From Rana temporaria (lineage: Eukaryota > Chordata > Amphibia > Anura > Ranidae): a stretch of DNA of 64,000 nucleotides. The position numbers were made by a program, and so were the translations under genes. The notes below the pieces were generated by a model. It saw nothing but the letters and a program-made list of their open reading frames with translations, was not told the origin of the DNA and did not search any database. Each line of letters begins with the position of its first letter. Position 1 is the first letter of the stretch. The DNA lies in NCBI RefSeq assembly GCF_905171775.1, contig NC_053499.1, forward strand, positions 141,809,422 to 141,873,421. Direction: 5' to 3'. This document shows positions 21,130 to 32,572 of the stretch, piece after piece.

Positions 21130-22192
21130 GCCTCATTCAGTTGGGTGTACTTAAGCGTACACCTGTACAAGGGCTGTGTTTACCTGCACAGGTATTCAGG
21201 ACTTCCCTTTGCAGGCAGTCCCATTCATGTCGATTGGGATGCAGTGGCCGGCCGTGGTTGTGGGTGCAGGTCCCCAAACGTAGATGGTGTGCTCTCAGGG
21301 ACCTGGCTTCATTGATGTCAAAGTGGGAGTAGTGGCTATGTCTGTGCAGCCGCTGCATCCCAATTGACATGAATAGGACTGCCAGCACAGGGATGTACTG
21401 AACACCTGGGCATCCCAGCTCGGGCCTATGCTATAGTATGCCAGGTGAACAAGGCCACAGTTTCATTTTTCACTTCTCAGAGCCAAGGATGGACCCAAAA
21501 ATACCTCATACTCTTCACATAGGCATAAGGATAAAACGCCTCAGAAATGTCTATAGTGTTCATTTGCGTTTCAGACGCATTTTGGAGGTGTTTGAAAGCA
21601 ATTTATGAGGCGTCCTTTTGAGGAGGCGAAGCGAACACAAGGAAATTGACCTTATGTATGCCCTACGTGTGTCCAGAACATGTTTACAGCATGCTTCCAT
21701 TGACTTGAATTGCAAGTTGTAATACCTGCTATATGTTGCAGGCAAGATAAAAATGGACGCACTTGGCGTTGCAGTGACGCAAGGCACTGTGTTTACTAGA
21801 ACATTTCCTATATTTATGTAGAGGTCATGCATTTGTCTTGCGCAGCATTTGGAAAGCTTTATTAATGTAAAGTCGCCTAAGTGAGCCCTCAGTGCAGCGA
21901 GCAGTTGTTCCATGATAATTCCAGAATGCAAGCAGACCTTAACCCCGTACCCTGCCAGCTGTCCCTGCCTCTAAATATACACTTTATGCCACTTTTTCCT
22001 CCCCTGGAATGTCATTATAGCAGTAGCAGGACTGTGCCTGTGCCAGGGCTTAATGCCTTGTCCTCCATGACCTGTACAACCCTGCAAGTGAGAGTGAGGG
22101 TGAGGTGTGCGTAAAGCAGTCAGGGGACATAACGAGGGTCCCTAGTCCAATAGGTGGAGAGCAAGGAGAAGGAAGGTCATTGTATCAGACAG
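21130..22192. other. no gene; inverted repeat at 21213-21387
   Basis: GGCAGTCCCATTCATGTCGA near 21213 is answered by the inverted GACATGAATAGGACTGCC near 21370, so a segment of about 170 bp can fold back. The remainder has no recognisable exon. A 123-codon minus frame at 21560-21931 has no known motif. Confidence 0.4.
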
Positions 22193-23160
22193 TGCTCTCC
22201 CTGCTTGCAGCACATGCTGAGGTGTGTAAGTGAGGGAACTCTCTGCCATGACAGAACAACAGTGCTCATGCCTGGCTCTCTCTGCTTGCAGCACATGCTG
22301 AGGTGTGTAAATGAGGGAACTCTCTGCCATGACAGAACAACAGTGCTCATGCCTGGCTCTTCCTGCTTGCAGCACATGCTGAGGTGTGTAAGTGAGGGAA
22401 CTCTCTGCCATGACAGAACAACAGTGCTCATGCCTGGCTCTTCCTGCTTGCAGCACATGCTGAGGTGTGTAAATGAGGGAACTCTCTGCCATGACAGAAC
22501 AACAGTGCTCATGCCTGGCTCTCCCTGCTTGCAGCACATGCTGAGGTGTGTAAATGAGGGAACTCTCTGCCATGACAGAACAACAGTGTCTCATGCCTGG
22601 CTCTCCCTGCTTGCACCACATGCTGAGGTGTGTAAGTGAGGGAACTCTCTGCCATGACAGAACAACAGTGTCTCATGCCTGGCTCTCCCTGCTTGCACCA
22701 CATGCTGAGGTGTGTAAGTGAGGGAACTCTCTGCCATGACAGAACAACAGTGTCTCATGCCTGGCTCTTCCTGCTTGCACCACATGCTGAGGTGTGTAAG
22801 TGAGGGAACTCTCTGCCATGACAGAACAACAGTGCTCATGCCTGGCTCTTCCTGCTTGCAGCACATGCTGAGGTGTGTAAATGAGGGAACTCTCTGCCAT
22901 GACAGAACAACAGTGCTCATGCCTGGCTCTCCCTGCTTGCAGCACATGCTGAGGTGTGTAAATGAGGGAACTCTCTGCCATGACAGAACAACAGTGCTCA
23001 TGCCTGGCTCTTCCTGCTTGCAGCACATGCTGAGGTGTGTAAGTGAGGAAACTCTCTGCCATGACAGAACAACAGTGCTCATGCCTGGCTCTCCCTGCTT
23101 GCAGCACATGCTGAGGTGTGTAAATGAGGGAACTCTCTGCCATGACAGAACAACAGTGCT
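22193..23160. repeat. 81-82 bp minisatellite, about 12 copies
   Basis: The unit carries GCAGCACATGCTGAGGTGTG, then AAGTGAGGGAACTCTCTGCC and ATGACAGAACAACAGTGCTC. Copies are 81 bp apart, or 82 bp where GTGTCTCATG replaces GTGCTCATG. Three consecutive inner copies (about 22613-22790) share TTGCACCACATG, suggesting local duplication of a variant. The ORFs on both strands simply read through the 81-bp (27-codon) period. Confidence 0.95.
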
Positions 23161-23284
23161 GCTGATAAGGCCTCATGCACACAGGATGTTTACCCATCTC
23201 TCCTAGACGCCTTACCTCCTGTCAGCAGTGTTTTGGTAGAAAAACCGCTTAATGCTTGTAAGGGCTCATTTACACTTGCTTCGG

Positions 23285-24130
23285 CTTCAACACACATTAA
23301 GGCTACTTTCACACTGAGGAACTTTACAGGCGCTATAGCGCTAAAAATAGCGCCTCTCAAGCGCCCCCCCCCATGTGAAAGCCCAAAAAAAAGTCCTGCA
23401 AGCAACATCTTTGAGGCGCTTCAGGAGCGGTGTATACACGGCTCCTAAAGCGCCCCTGCCCATTGAAATCAATGGGCAGCGTCGGACAAGCACCGCTGCA
23501 GCGGCGCATTGCGTGTGAATTTTATCCTCTTTCGACTGCTAGCGGGGGTTAAAATAAGGTGACCAGATTTTTTAAATTAAATCCGGGGACATATTTTTTC
23601 TTTACTTGTAATGGCAACAATCAGCGACTCTCTGCCCGTCGCCGCCCGCCTCACAGCCTCTCAAGTCTTTCTCTTCGGGCCCCGGCTACTACTGGATGGG
23701 GAGCGGAGGAAGATCACTCAGCCAGGGAAGGCAAGGAGATAGGCAGGTGGCTGGCCAGGATTTGAACATGTGAGCGAAGCTGAATGGGCATGCGCCCGAA
23801 ACTGAAGAAATATTCCCTCCGCTACGACTAGCAGATGATGATCATCAGAAAGGGCACAGATAATGGGAAAAATACACCCCCTATGCTAGTAGGCACGGCG
23901 GAGCGGAGGTGTGTAATTAAAAAAAAAATATTTTAATTTGGCACTGACTGTCTTTGAAATTGCCCCTGCCCCCTATTAAATCCAATCTGGGGACAAAACC
24001 AGGGACAGACTTGGTCCGGGGACAGTGTCCTCAATCAGGGGACTGTCCCCTGAAACTGGGGATGTCTGGTCACCCTAGGTTAAAAGCACACCACTAGCGC
24101 AGCTAAAACGACGGTAAAGCGCTGCTAAAA
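23285..24130. mobile_element. GCGCTATAGCGC-rich MITE, interrupted
   Basis: The left part (GGCTACTTTCACACTGAGG, then GGCGCTATAGCGCTAAAAA) continues at the right of a nested hAT element (23555-24077) as GCACACCACTAGCGCAGCTA. The right boundary is uncertain. It is non-coding. Confidence 0.5.
23555..24077. mobile_element. hAT-type MITE, 523 bp, nested
   Basis: The left end is TAAGGTGACCAGAT and the right end is GTCTGGTCACCCTA. Perfect 8-bp duplications GGTTAAAA flank it at 23547-23554 and 24078-24085. A fragment of a related element (TAGGGTGACCACGTGTCCCG) starts at 39213. Confidence 0.85.
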
Positions 24131-24166
24131 ATATTCCGTGCAATATCTTATGCTCTGCCCCCCCCC

Positions 24167-25372
24167 CCCCCCCCTGCAAGCAGCACATGAAGAGAAGTGT
24201 GTGGAGGCAGTCAGGGCACATGGGGGCGCTCCCTACCAGGTAGGCAAGCAATGCTATAGGTAGGTGTAAAAGTAGAGGATGGGGGGGGGGGGGGGCAATA
24301 TAGGAACACATTAGCCAGTCCCTCTATGCCTAGCCCTACTTGCAGGCAGCACATGGTGAGGTGTGTAAGGGGCAATCATGGCACAGGAGGTGGCTCAATG
24401 GCAGGGCTTTAGAAGCAGACAGAAGTATGGGTGTTCAGTGTGTGATTGCTCTCCCTGCAGGCAGCACATGGTGGGGTGTGCATGGATCAGACAGCATATA
24501 AGGGGAAGAGTTGGGAGTGGAGAGCTCCCTGCCCTGCAGCAGATCTGTGTGTGTGCACTCCCTTATGCCTGGCTCTCACATGGTGAGGGGTTTAAAGGGC
24601 AATCATGTCATGGCACATTGTGGGGCTCCCTGCTAGGGTAGGCAAGCAGTAGGTGTGACAGTAGAGGGGGGGCAATATAGGACCACATTATATTAGCCTG
24701 CCAGTCCTCTATGCCTAGCCTTCCCTGCTGGCAGCACATGGTGGGATGTGTAAGGGGCAATCATGGCACAGGAGGGGGCACTCTGCCAGGGCATTAGAAG
24801 AGAGAAGCAGCAGGCAGAAGTATGGGTGTTCAGTGTATGATTGCTCTCCCTGCTGGCAGCACATGGTGGGGTGTGTAAGGGGCAATCATGGCACAGGAGG
24901 GGGCACCCTGCCAGGGCATTAGAAGAGAGAAAGAAGCAGCAGGCAGAAGTATGGGTGTTCAGTGTATGATTGCTCTCCCTGCTGGCAGCACATGGGTGTG
25001 TAAGGGGCAATCATGGCACAGGAGGGGGCACCCTGCCAGGGCATTAGAAGAGAGAAGCAGCAGGCAGAAGTATGGGTGTTCAGCGTATGATTGCTCTCCC
25101 TGCTGGCAGCACATGGTGGGTGTGTAAGGGGCAATCATGGCACAGGAGGGGGAACCCTGCCAGGGCATTAGAAGAGAGAAGCAGCAGGCAGAAGCATGGG
25201 TGTTCAGTGTATGATTGCTCTCCCTGCTGGCAGCACATGGTGGGTGTGTAAGGGGCAATCATGGCACAGGAGGGGGCACCCTGGCAGGGCATTAGAAGAG
25301 AGAAGCAGCAGGCAGAAGTATGGGTGTTCAGTGTATGATTGCTCTCCCTGCTGGCAGCACATGGTGGGTGTG
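24167..25372. repeat. about 121-129 bp minisatellite, 6 good copies plus diverged flank
   Basis: CAGCACATGGTGGG recurs at about 24735, 24860, 24989, 25110, 25234 and 25358. The units include GGCAATCATGGCACAGGAGG, GCATTAGAAGAGAGAAGCAG and GTATGGGTGTTCAGTGTATG. More diverged units precede it from about 24167. The CTCCCTGC..GCAGCACATG..GGTGTGTAA core is shared with the 81-bp array at 22193-23160. A C16 run (24162-24177) and a G14 run (about 24281) lie at its left. Confidence 0.9.
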
Positions 25373-25399
25373 TATGGAGCAGTCAGGACACATAGGGGG

Positions 25400-25709
25400 G
25401 AGCTCCTTGGCAGGGAAGGAGAGGAGGTGCCATAGGGTGGGGGTGACAGGAGAAGAGGGGGGACCCAGGGAAGGAGGTCTGTGAGTTCTCTGTAGGTGGT
25501 GGGCTGGTGGAAGGGGTGGGAGGGGAGAAGTTAAAGCAACCTGCTGATGGAGGGGGGAGTGAGGCAGGGAGAGGTGAGTGCAGTGTGTGGACTGAGATGC
25601 TGCAGGGAGGGAGATGCAATGCTGAGTGAATGGAATCCCAGCACTGGAAGGAGAGATGATCCCTGGAGAAGGAGCTGCCAGTGATCTGATGGTGCATTGA
25701 TCTGACACG
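25400..25709 (+). other. HAS3: candidate non-coding first exon of HAS3
   Basis: This low-repeat, purine-rich segment ends in a strong splice donor (ACACG then GTGAGT at 25710-25715). HAS3 needs a 5' untranslated exon, because a splice acceptor sits directly before its ATG at 37142. This donor is on the right strand, 11.4 kb upstream, in one of the few stretches not explained by transposons. The exon start is arbitrary and no TATA box was identified. This is inference only and could be wrong. Confidence 0.3.
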
Positions 25710-25715
25710 GTGAGT

Positions 25716-26520
25716 CTGGACTGTACACTGCGGGATCATGTGCTGCATGAAGATCTGAGGATCACTCTACAGATCCATCCCAGGGAATCCCATGCACTGT
25801 GACCCCCCCACACCCCTCTGTACACAACCATAGATGGCTGCTATTGTAGTCCTTTTATTCTGCAACCCCATAGTAAACCATTAGTGTCACCCTCCTGTCC
25901 TTGTCATCATAGTAGCAAGGCTTTCTTCTCATGTCCCCTCCCCCCCTCTTCTATTGCAGTTATCCTTTCTTGACACCCCCCTACAGAGAAGGTGGGTGAT
26001 AATAACATGGTGGGGTGACAGCTTCTCTGCTGGTTCCTGTAGTCCCACCACACTTGCTGGAGAGCTGTACATATCACCTGCCTAGAAAAAAAAAGTTTGG
26101 ACTGTGCAGATCACAGAAGTTTAGAAACTTTGGAGGGGTTTTGTAGGCTGCAGCCACATTTAAAGGGACACGCCGCTTTAAATAAGCGATCGGCTGTTAT
26201 TTTGACCTTGGTTAAGGCGATCTTATTTTTAGTGCAAGCAGCCAATAGAGTCGCAGCCTGCTCTTTGGTTGTTATGGGAAATGTGTTCTCATTGTCATCC
26301 CCCTGGCTGTTCTGACCCACTGTCCTAATAATTGTCCAAGCCACTAAACTGGAACAAGCGTGCAAATCTCAGCAAGCCCTTATTGGTATATTTATTCAGG
26401 GTCAGCAGCGGAATATTGATTTCAGAGGATCAGCGTGGCAGCCAGGTAACTAGCATTTTCAGTAAGAGACATTACCGGGGCAGGTTCTTCTAGTGCCCAG
26501 GGCAAGGATGCGGAAATGCC
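25716..26520. other. low-repeat sequence, no gene recognised
   Basis: This relatively unique stretch between two tandem arrays has no supported coding exon. It may be HAS3 first-intron or promoter-proximal sequence if the candidate exon ending at 25709 is real. Confidence 0.35.
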
Positions 26521-26539
26521 CCCCCACTTGTTAATGCAT

Positions 26540-27738
26540 GCTGCCCTGTGTCCATTCTTTGTCCTCTTGCTCCGCTGTGCCCAGGGCAGCTTCCCCTAGA
26601 GCTCCTGAATAATTTTTGCACCCCAGCTATAAACATAATGCCTAGAAAAATGCTGCCCTGTGTCCATTCTTTGTCCTCTTGCTCCGCTGTGCCCAGGGCA
26701 GCTTCCCCACCTGCCCAGCCCTGGTAAGAGATCTCACCAACGACAACCTACATGTTTCCCTATGACAGATGTCCTTTGATTGCCTTGTGGCTTGCAAATT
26801 GGGCTAAGGAGCTCCTGAATAATTTTTGCATCCCAGCTGTATACATAATGCCTAGAAAAATGCTGCCCTGTGTCCGTTCTTTGTCCTCTTGCCCCGCTGT
26901 GCCCAGGGCAGCTTCCCCTCCTGCCCCATTCTTGTCCCAGCCCTGGTAAGAGATCTCACCAATGACAACCTACATGTTCACCTATGACAGATGTCCTTTG
27001 ATTGCCTTGTGGCTTGCAAATTGGGCTAAGGAGCTCCTGAATAATTTTTTGCACCCCAGCTGTATACATAATGCCTAGAAAAATGCTGCCCTGTGTCCAT
27101 GCTTTGTCCTCTTGCCCCGCTGTGCCCAGGGCAGCTTCCCCTACTGCCCAGCCCTGGTAAGAGATCTCACCAATGACAACCTACATGTTCACCTATGACA
27201 GATGTCCTTTGATTCCCTTGTGGCTTGCAAATTGGGCTAAGGAGCTCCTGAATAATTTTTGCACCCCAGCTGTATACATAATGCCTAGAAGAATGCTGCC
27301 CTGTGTCCATTCTTTGTCCTCTTGCCCCGCTGTGCCCAGGGCAGCTGTCCCTCCTGCCCAACCCTTGTCCCAGCCCTGGTTAGAGATCTCACCAATGACA
27401 ACCTACATGTTCACCTATGACAGATGTCCTTTGATTGCCTTGTGGCTTGCAAATTGGGCTAAGGAGCTCCTGAATAATTTTTGCACCCCAGCTGTATACA
27501 TAATGCCTAGAAAAATGCTGCCCTGTGTCCATCCTTTGTCCTCTTGCCCCGCTGTGCCCAGTGCAGCTGTCCCTCCTGCCCCCTTCTTGTCCCAGCCCTG
27601 GTAAGAGATCTCACCAATGACAACCTACATATTCACCTATGACAGATGTCCTTTGATTGCCTTGTGGCTTGCAAATTGGGCTAAGGAGCTCCTGAATAAT
27701 TTTTGCACCCCAGCTGTATACATAATGCCCAAAAAAGT
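26540..27738. repeat. about 210-230 bp tandem repeat, 5-6 copies
   Basis: AGAGATCTCACCAATGACAA recurs at about 26727, 26949, 27161, 27385 and 27605. Each unit also holds ACAGATGTCCTTTGATTGCC, TGGCTTGCAAATTGGGCTAA, CCAGCTGTATACATAATGCC and CTCTTGCCCCGCTGTGCCCA. The first copies are partial. The + strand frames at 27173-27604 and 27617-27898 are read-throughs of these units. Confidence 0.9.
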
Positions 27739-27787
27739 TGCTATTTTAGTCAGCCAGTGGCTACTTATCACTGTTTGCAGACAAAGG

Positions 27788-28353
27788 AGTAGATTTAGGT
27801 ATGAGATACGACGGCGTATCTCCAGATACGCCGTCGTATCTCTGAGTGTGCGGCGTCGTGTATCTATGCGCCTGATTCTTAGAATCAGTTACACATAGAT
27901 TTGACTAAGATCCGACCGGCGTAAGTCTCTTACGCCGTCGTATCTTAGTTGCAATTTAACGCTGGCCGCTAGGTGGCGCTTCCATATATTTACGCGAGGA
28001 ATATGCAAATTAGGTCGATACGCCGATTCAGAAACGTACGTCCGCCCGGCGCATTTTTTTACGTCGTTTACGTTAGGCTTTTTCCGGCGTAAAGTTACCC
28101 CTGCTATATGAGGCGTATCCTATGTTAAGTATGGACGCCGTTAGTCAAAAACGTCATGTTTTATTTACTTAAACACGCCCACCTCTTCACAATTTGAATT
28201 AGGCGCGCTTACGCCGGCAGATTTACGCTATGCCGCCGTAACTTAGGGCGCAGGTTCTTGGTGAATACAGAACCTGCCTCACTAAGTTACGGCGGCGTAT
28301 CTGAGATACGCTACGCCCGCATAAAAATAAGCCATTCTACGTGAATCTAACCC
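27788..28353. mobile_element. MITE with GTAGATTTAGG / GTGAATCTAACCC ends
   Basis: The ends form a short imperfect inverted repeat and the subterminal regions contain the strong hairpin ATACGACGGCGTATCT / AGATACGCCGTCGTAT. The interior (CGCCTCATATAGCAGGGGTA on the minus strand, and GGCGTAAAGTTACC) matches the element at 29166-29903 in opposite orientation, so both are one family. Confidence 0.7.
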
Positions 28354-29165
28354 AAAATTGTTTATAAGAATCTCACTTTTGCCCGTATTATAACCTTATA
28401 CTGCAAGAAACAATAATTGATTAATTATTAGTATATTGTGCCTCACGTGATTTCATTTCTGCATCTTCCGACTGCTGAATATTCACAGTTAAAAAAAAAA
28501 AAGGAAGTACATATGCCAGGATTGTGTATTCATTTGTTCTTTCTGCCAAAAAATCTGGCGTGCCCCTGGTCCTGCCCATGTGGTGTGATACACAACAGCA
28601 GCATGGGTTGTAGATGTCCTGTTGGGTCAGCCTGTGGTCTCTTTGTGACACCAGTGAAGAAGGGTTATGTGGTGCCACCTGCACTGCAGCACTGCACAGC
28701 CAGAGAGGAGATTGATTGGAAATGCAATAGATCTGTACTGCAGGGGATCATTGAGGAAGGGCAAGCACTGGAAGAAGATCGGGACGTATAGGGGCGATCG
28801 GCTCCTATCTGTTATATAAAAGTAGAAAGTTCAAGTTTAAGGGGTTTTCCACTTTTGCGGCGAGCTTTCCTTTTGTTCTGCGACTTGTGCCAGCGAGTGG
28901 GAGTGGCCGTCCTCGTATCGTCGCCTTCCGAGGCTTTTTTAGAAGCGCTCAGGCTGACAAAGAACTTGGAGGTGAATCGCAATTTTTTCTGTGACACATC
29001 AAAAGCCCTTCTAATTTTCCTGCTGCTGCAAGAAAGGCAAATTCCAGCTGCTGGGAGTTGGGAGCATTCACCTCGCCCCTGCCTTTTATGTAAGCCGCCT
29101 GCCTCTACAAGTCATCTTTCCTGTTAGGTCTGTCACATGGAGCAGCATCCTCTAGGGTTAAAATA
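28354..29165. other. no gene recognised
   Basis: Frames of 87-117 codons on both strands overlap at 28421-28791 without recognisable motifs. No splice-site pair or transposon end could be defined. Confidence 0.35.
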
Positions 29166-29903
29166 CACAGTGGGGTAGATTCAGATAGGTTAGCGGATCT
29201 TTAGATCCGCGTAATCTATCTGATTTACGATCCGCCGGCGCACGTTTGAGAGGCTAGTGCTGTATTCAGAAAGCACTTACCTCAAAACTTGCGCCGGCGG
29301 ATCGTAAATCCCCCAGCGGAATTCAAATTCTGCGGCTAGGGGGAGTGTAGTATTTAAATCGGGCGCGTCCCCGTGCCGATTTAACTGCGCATGCGCCGAC
29401 GGCTAAATTTCCCAGCGTGCATTGCTCCAAATGACGTCGCTAGGACGTCATTGGTTTTCGACGGGAACGTAAATGACGTCCATCCGTATTCGCGACCGAC
29501 TTACGCAAACGACGTAAAAAAATTCAAAACTCGGCGCGGGAACGACGGCCATACTTAACATAGGATACGCCGCATATAGCAGGGGTAACTCTCCGCCGGA
29601 AAAAGCCGAACGCAAACGACGTAAAAAAAAAGCGACGGGGGGGGCGTTCGTTTCTGAATCGGCGGATCTCCTCATTTGCATATTCGTCGCGTATACAAAT
29701 GGAAGCGCCACCTAGCGGCCGGCGAGAGATTGCAGCCTAAGATCCAACGGTGTAAGTCACTTACACCTGTCGGATCTAAGGGAGATCTATACGGAACCTG
29801 ATTCTATGAATCAGCCTCATAGATCCGACCGTCGGATCTCAGAGATACGACGGCGTATCGTGAGATACGCCGTCGTATCTCTATCTGAATCTACCCCACT
29901 GTG
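29166..29903. mobile_element. 738-bp MITE with 23-bp perfect terminal inverted repeat
   Basis: CACAGTGGGGTAGATTCAGA (continuing TAG) at 29166 is the exact reverse complement of the right end at 29881-29903. Near the right end GATACGACGGCGTATCGTGAGATACGCCGTC forms a hairpin. The interior is CpG-rich and contains GACGTC motifs. A related, inverted copy is at 27788-28353. The superfamily is unassigned because the duplication could not be separated from the TIR. Confidence 0.8.
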
Positions 29904-29994
29904 CTAGGACCATGCTAAAACATCCCGACCCTTTATCGATTTATGTTTTTCTGCTAACTAAGCTTTAAACGTTGCCTTTAGTAATTCTGCAGAC

Positions 29995-30387
29995 CAGTGG
30001 CGTAGCGTGGGTTGTCGGTGCCCCCGGGCCAAGGCAAGTAATTTGCACCCCCCTCGGAGGAGGAGGAGGCACAATTTCCATTTCTTGTGTGCTCCGCCAT
30101 GTTCGGTCTCTGGCACCCTGTGATTGGGCGTATGGGGTCATGTTGCGGTAGTGCTGGCCTGTCCACGATCGCAGTTTCTCCTGGAGTCCCCCCGCCTCTG
30201 CACATGACCCCATTCGCCCAATCACAGGGTGCTGGAGACTGAACATGGCGGCCAGAGCATGGGGACACAGGAAATTAAAATTAGGAAGAGGCAGCCAGTA
30301 GTGGCACACACTGGCGCAGAATTTCGCCCCCCCAAATGTTGTGCCAGGGGCCATGGCCCCCTTCGCACCCCCCATGCTACGCCACTG
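29995..30387. mobile_element. hAT-type MITE, 393 bp
   Basis: The left end CAGTGGCGTAGCGTGGG pairs with the right end CCCATGCTACGCCACTG (one mismatch). Perfect 8-bp duplications CTGCAGAC flank it at 29987-29994 and 30388-30395. Internally, CACCCTGTGATTGGGCG and CGCCCAATCACAGGGTG form a second inverted pair. Confidence 0.9.
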
Positions 30388-30543
30388 CTGCAGACCGTTT
30401 GTAATAAACGGCAGTGTAAATACCGCTTTTTAACCTTTTTCCTAATAGTCACTCGATTGCACAGCTCTGGGTGCTTGCCTTCTTTTATTAAAGTGGTTGT
30501 AAACCTCAGACATGAAACATGAACAAAGCATATCCCTCTATAG

Positions 30544-30679
30544 CAGTGATGGCGAACCTTGGCACTCCAGATGTTTTGGAACTACATTTACCATGATGCT
30601 CATCTACAATGCAGAGTGCATTTGCATCATGGGAAATGTAGTTCCAAAACATCTGGGGTGCCAAGGTTCACCATCACTG
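30544..30679. mobile_element. hAT-type palindromic MITE, 136 bp
   Basis: The left end CAGTGATGGCGAACCTTGGC is matched by the right end CCAAGGTTCACCATCACTG. Perfect 8-bp duplications CTCTATAG flank it at 30536-30543 and 30680-30687. Almost the whole element is one foldback (TTTTGGAACTACATTTACCA against the inverted copy). Confidence 0.9.
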
Positions 30680-30890
30680 CTCTATAGTGTGTACTTGTCT
30701 CACTCCAGAGCACTAAGTTTCATTTCTGTGTCTGCCGCTTTGTTCCTCTGCTATCAGCATGAATTTCTTTTGACAACTTTTCCTGACACCAAGAGAAAAA
30801 AGGTGACAGAGGAGGAGCTCCTCCCTCTTGACAGCCTCAGATCTGTTCCTGTGTGGAGAGGGGTGTTTCCAGAGGCGGTTCGTCCATTAA

Positions 30891-31380
30891 AGGGATTGTA
30901 AAGGTACAATTATTTTCCCCCTAAATAGCTTCCTTTACCTTAGTGCAGTCCTCCTTCACTTACCTCATCCTTCCATTTTGCTTTTATATGTCCTTATTTC
31001 TTCTGAGAAATCCTCACTTCCTGTTCTTCTGTCTGTAACTCCACACAGTAATGCAAGGCTTTCTCCCTGGTGTGGAGTGTCATGCTCACCCCCTCCCTTG
31101 GACTACTGGAGAGTCAGGACACCCACTAACACACAGCTCTTTTCTCTATCTGCAACATAGAGAGCGCCCTGACTCTCCTGTAGTCCAAGGGAGGGGGCGA
31201 GCATGACACTCCACACCAGGGAGAAAGCCTCACATTACTGTGTGGAGTTACAGACAGAAGAACATGTAGTTGAGGATTTCTCAGAAGAAATAAGGACATT
31301 TAAAAGCAAAATGGAAGGATGAGGTAAGTGAAGGAGGACTGCACTAAGGTAAAGGAAACATTTTACCTTTTACAACCCCT
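30891..31380. mobile_element. TTAA-flanked foldback MITE, GGGATTGTAAAGG type
   Basis: TTAA at 30887-30890 and 31381-31384 bracket AGGGATTGTAAAGG and CCTTTTACAACCCCT ends. The arms are about 230 bp each (CTTCCTTTACCTTAGTGCAG against CTGCACTAAGGTAAAGGAA). A sister copy is at 39435-39906. Confidence 0.85.
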
Positions 31381-31730
31381 TTAAGGGCGCGCGGGCGCTG
31401 CCCCCCCTCAGATCTGTTCCTGTGTAGAGAAGGATGTGTCCAGAGGCGGGTGCTATCCCCCACCCTCTCCACCCCTATATGCAGTGGATAGATTCATGCA
31501 TAGCATGAATCTATCCACAGACACCCCCTATTCATGTGTCCGGCCCCTTCCAGGTCATCGTGCATATGAATTAGAGCGGCCATTTTTTTTGTTGAAGAAC
31601 CTGATTAGAGCCATAGGCTCTAATAATAGGCTATGAATTAGGGTGGATACGAGACGCAGAGCATTGCGTCTGGAGCCCATCCAGGTGTGTTGCAACTGCG
31701 AATGAAAATTTGCTGTGTAATGTAAAGGAG

Positions 31731-32572
31731 CTCAGAGGTGCAGGGTGCTGTGTAATGTAAACGGGCCCAGGGGTGCAGGGTGCTGTGTAATGTAAAGGAG
31801 TCCAGATGTGCGGTGCTATGTAATGTAAAGGGGCCCAGAGGTGCAGGGTGCTGTGTAATGTAAAGGGGTCCAGAGGTGCAGGGTGCTGTGTAATGTAGGG
31901 GTCCAGAGGTGCAGGGTGCTGTGTAATGTAAAGGGGCTCAGAGGTGCAGGGTGCTGTATAATGTAAAGGGGTCCAGAGGTGCAGGGTGCTGTGTAATGTA
32001 AAGGGGCTCAGAGGTGCAGGGTGCTGTGTAATGTAAAGGGGTCCAGAGGTGCAGGGTGATGTGTAATGTAAAGGGGTCCAGAGGTGCAGGGTGATGTGTA
32101 ATGTAAAGGGGTCCAGAGGTGCGGTGCTATGTAATGTAAAGGGGCCCAGAGGTGCAGGGTTCTGTGTAATGTAAAGGGGTCCAGAGATGCAGGGTGCTGT
32201 GTAATGTAAAGGGGTCCATAGGTGCAGGGTGCTGTGTAATGTAAAGGGGTCCAGAGATGCAGGGTGCTGTGTAATGTAAAATGGTCCAGAGGTGCAAGGT
32301 GCTGTGTAATGTAAAGGGGTCCAGAGGTGCAGGGTGCTGTGTAATGTAAAGGGGTCCAGAGGTGCAGGGTGCTGTGTAATGTAAAGGGGTCCAGAGGTGC
32401 AGGGTGCTGTGTAATGTAAAGGGGTCCAGAGGTGCAGGGTGCTGTGTAATGTAAAGGGGCTCAGAGGTGCAGGGTGCTGTGTAATGTAAAGGGGTCAAGG
32501 TTGCTTTGTAATGTAAAGGGGTCCAGAGGTGCAGGGTGCTGTGTAATGTAAAGGGGTCCAGAGGTACAAGGT
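31731..32572. repeat. 35-bp minisatellite, about 24 copies
   Basis: The unit is GGTGCAGGGTGCTGTGTAAT followed by GTAAAGGGGTCCAGA. Variants include CTCAGAGG, GTGATGTG and short units where bases are lost (near 31800, 31900, 32495). The 152-codon minus frame across it reads the repeat and is not a gene. Confidence 0.95.

Larger units (their letters stand above)
30492..31460. mobile_element. TTAA element split by two later insertions
   Basis: TTAA (30488-30491) and AGTGGTTGTAAACCTCAGAC start the copy, which matches the element at 41097. It is interrupted by a hAT MITE (30544-30679) and a TTAA foldback MITE (30891-31380). The block CAGATCTGTTCCTGTGTGGA before the second insertion recurs in altered form after it (31412-31450), so some local duplication has also occurred. 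The right end is not defined. Confidence 0.6.

Noticed and set aside
22142..23206. Cysteine-rich repeat ORFs of up to 174 codons
   Set aside because: The 81-bp unit (27 codons) gives open frames in several phases on both strands at once, so coding is not supported.
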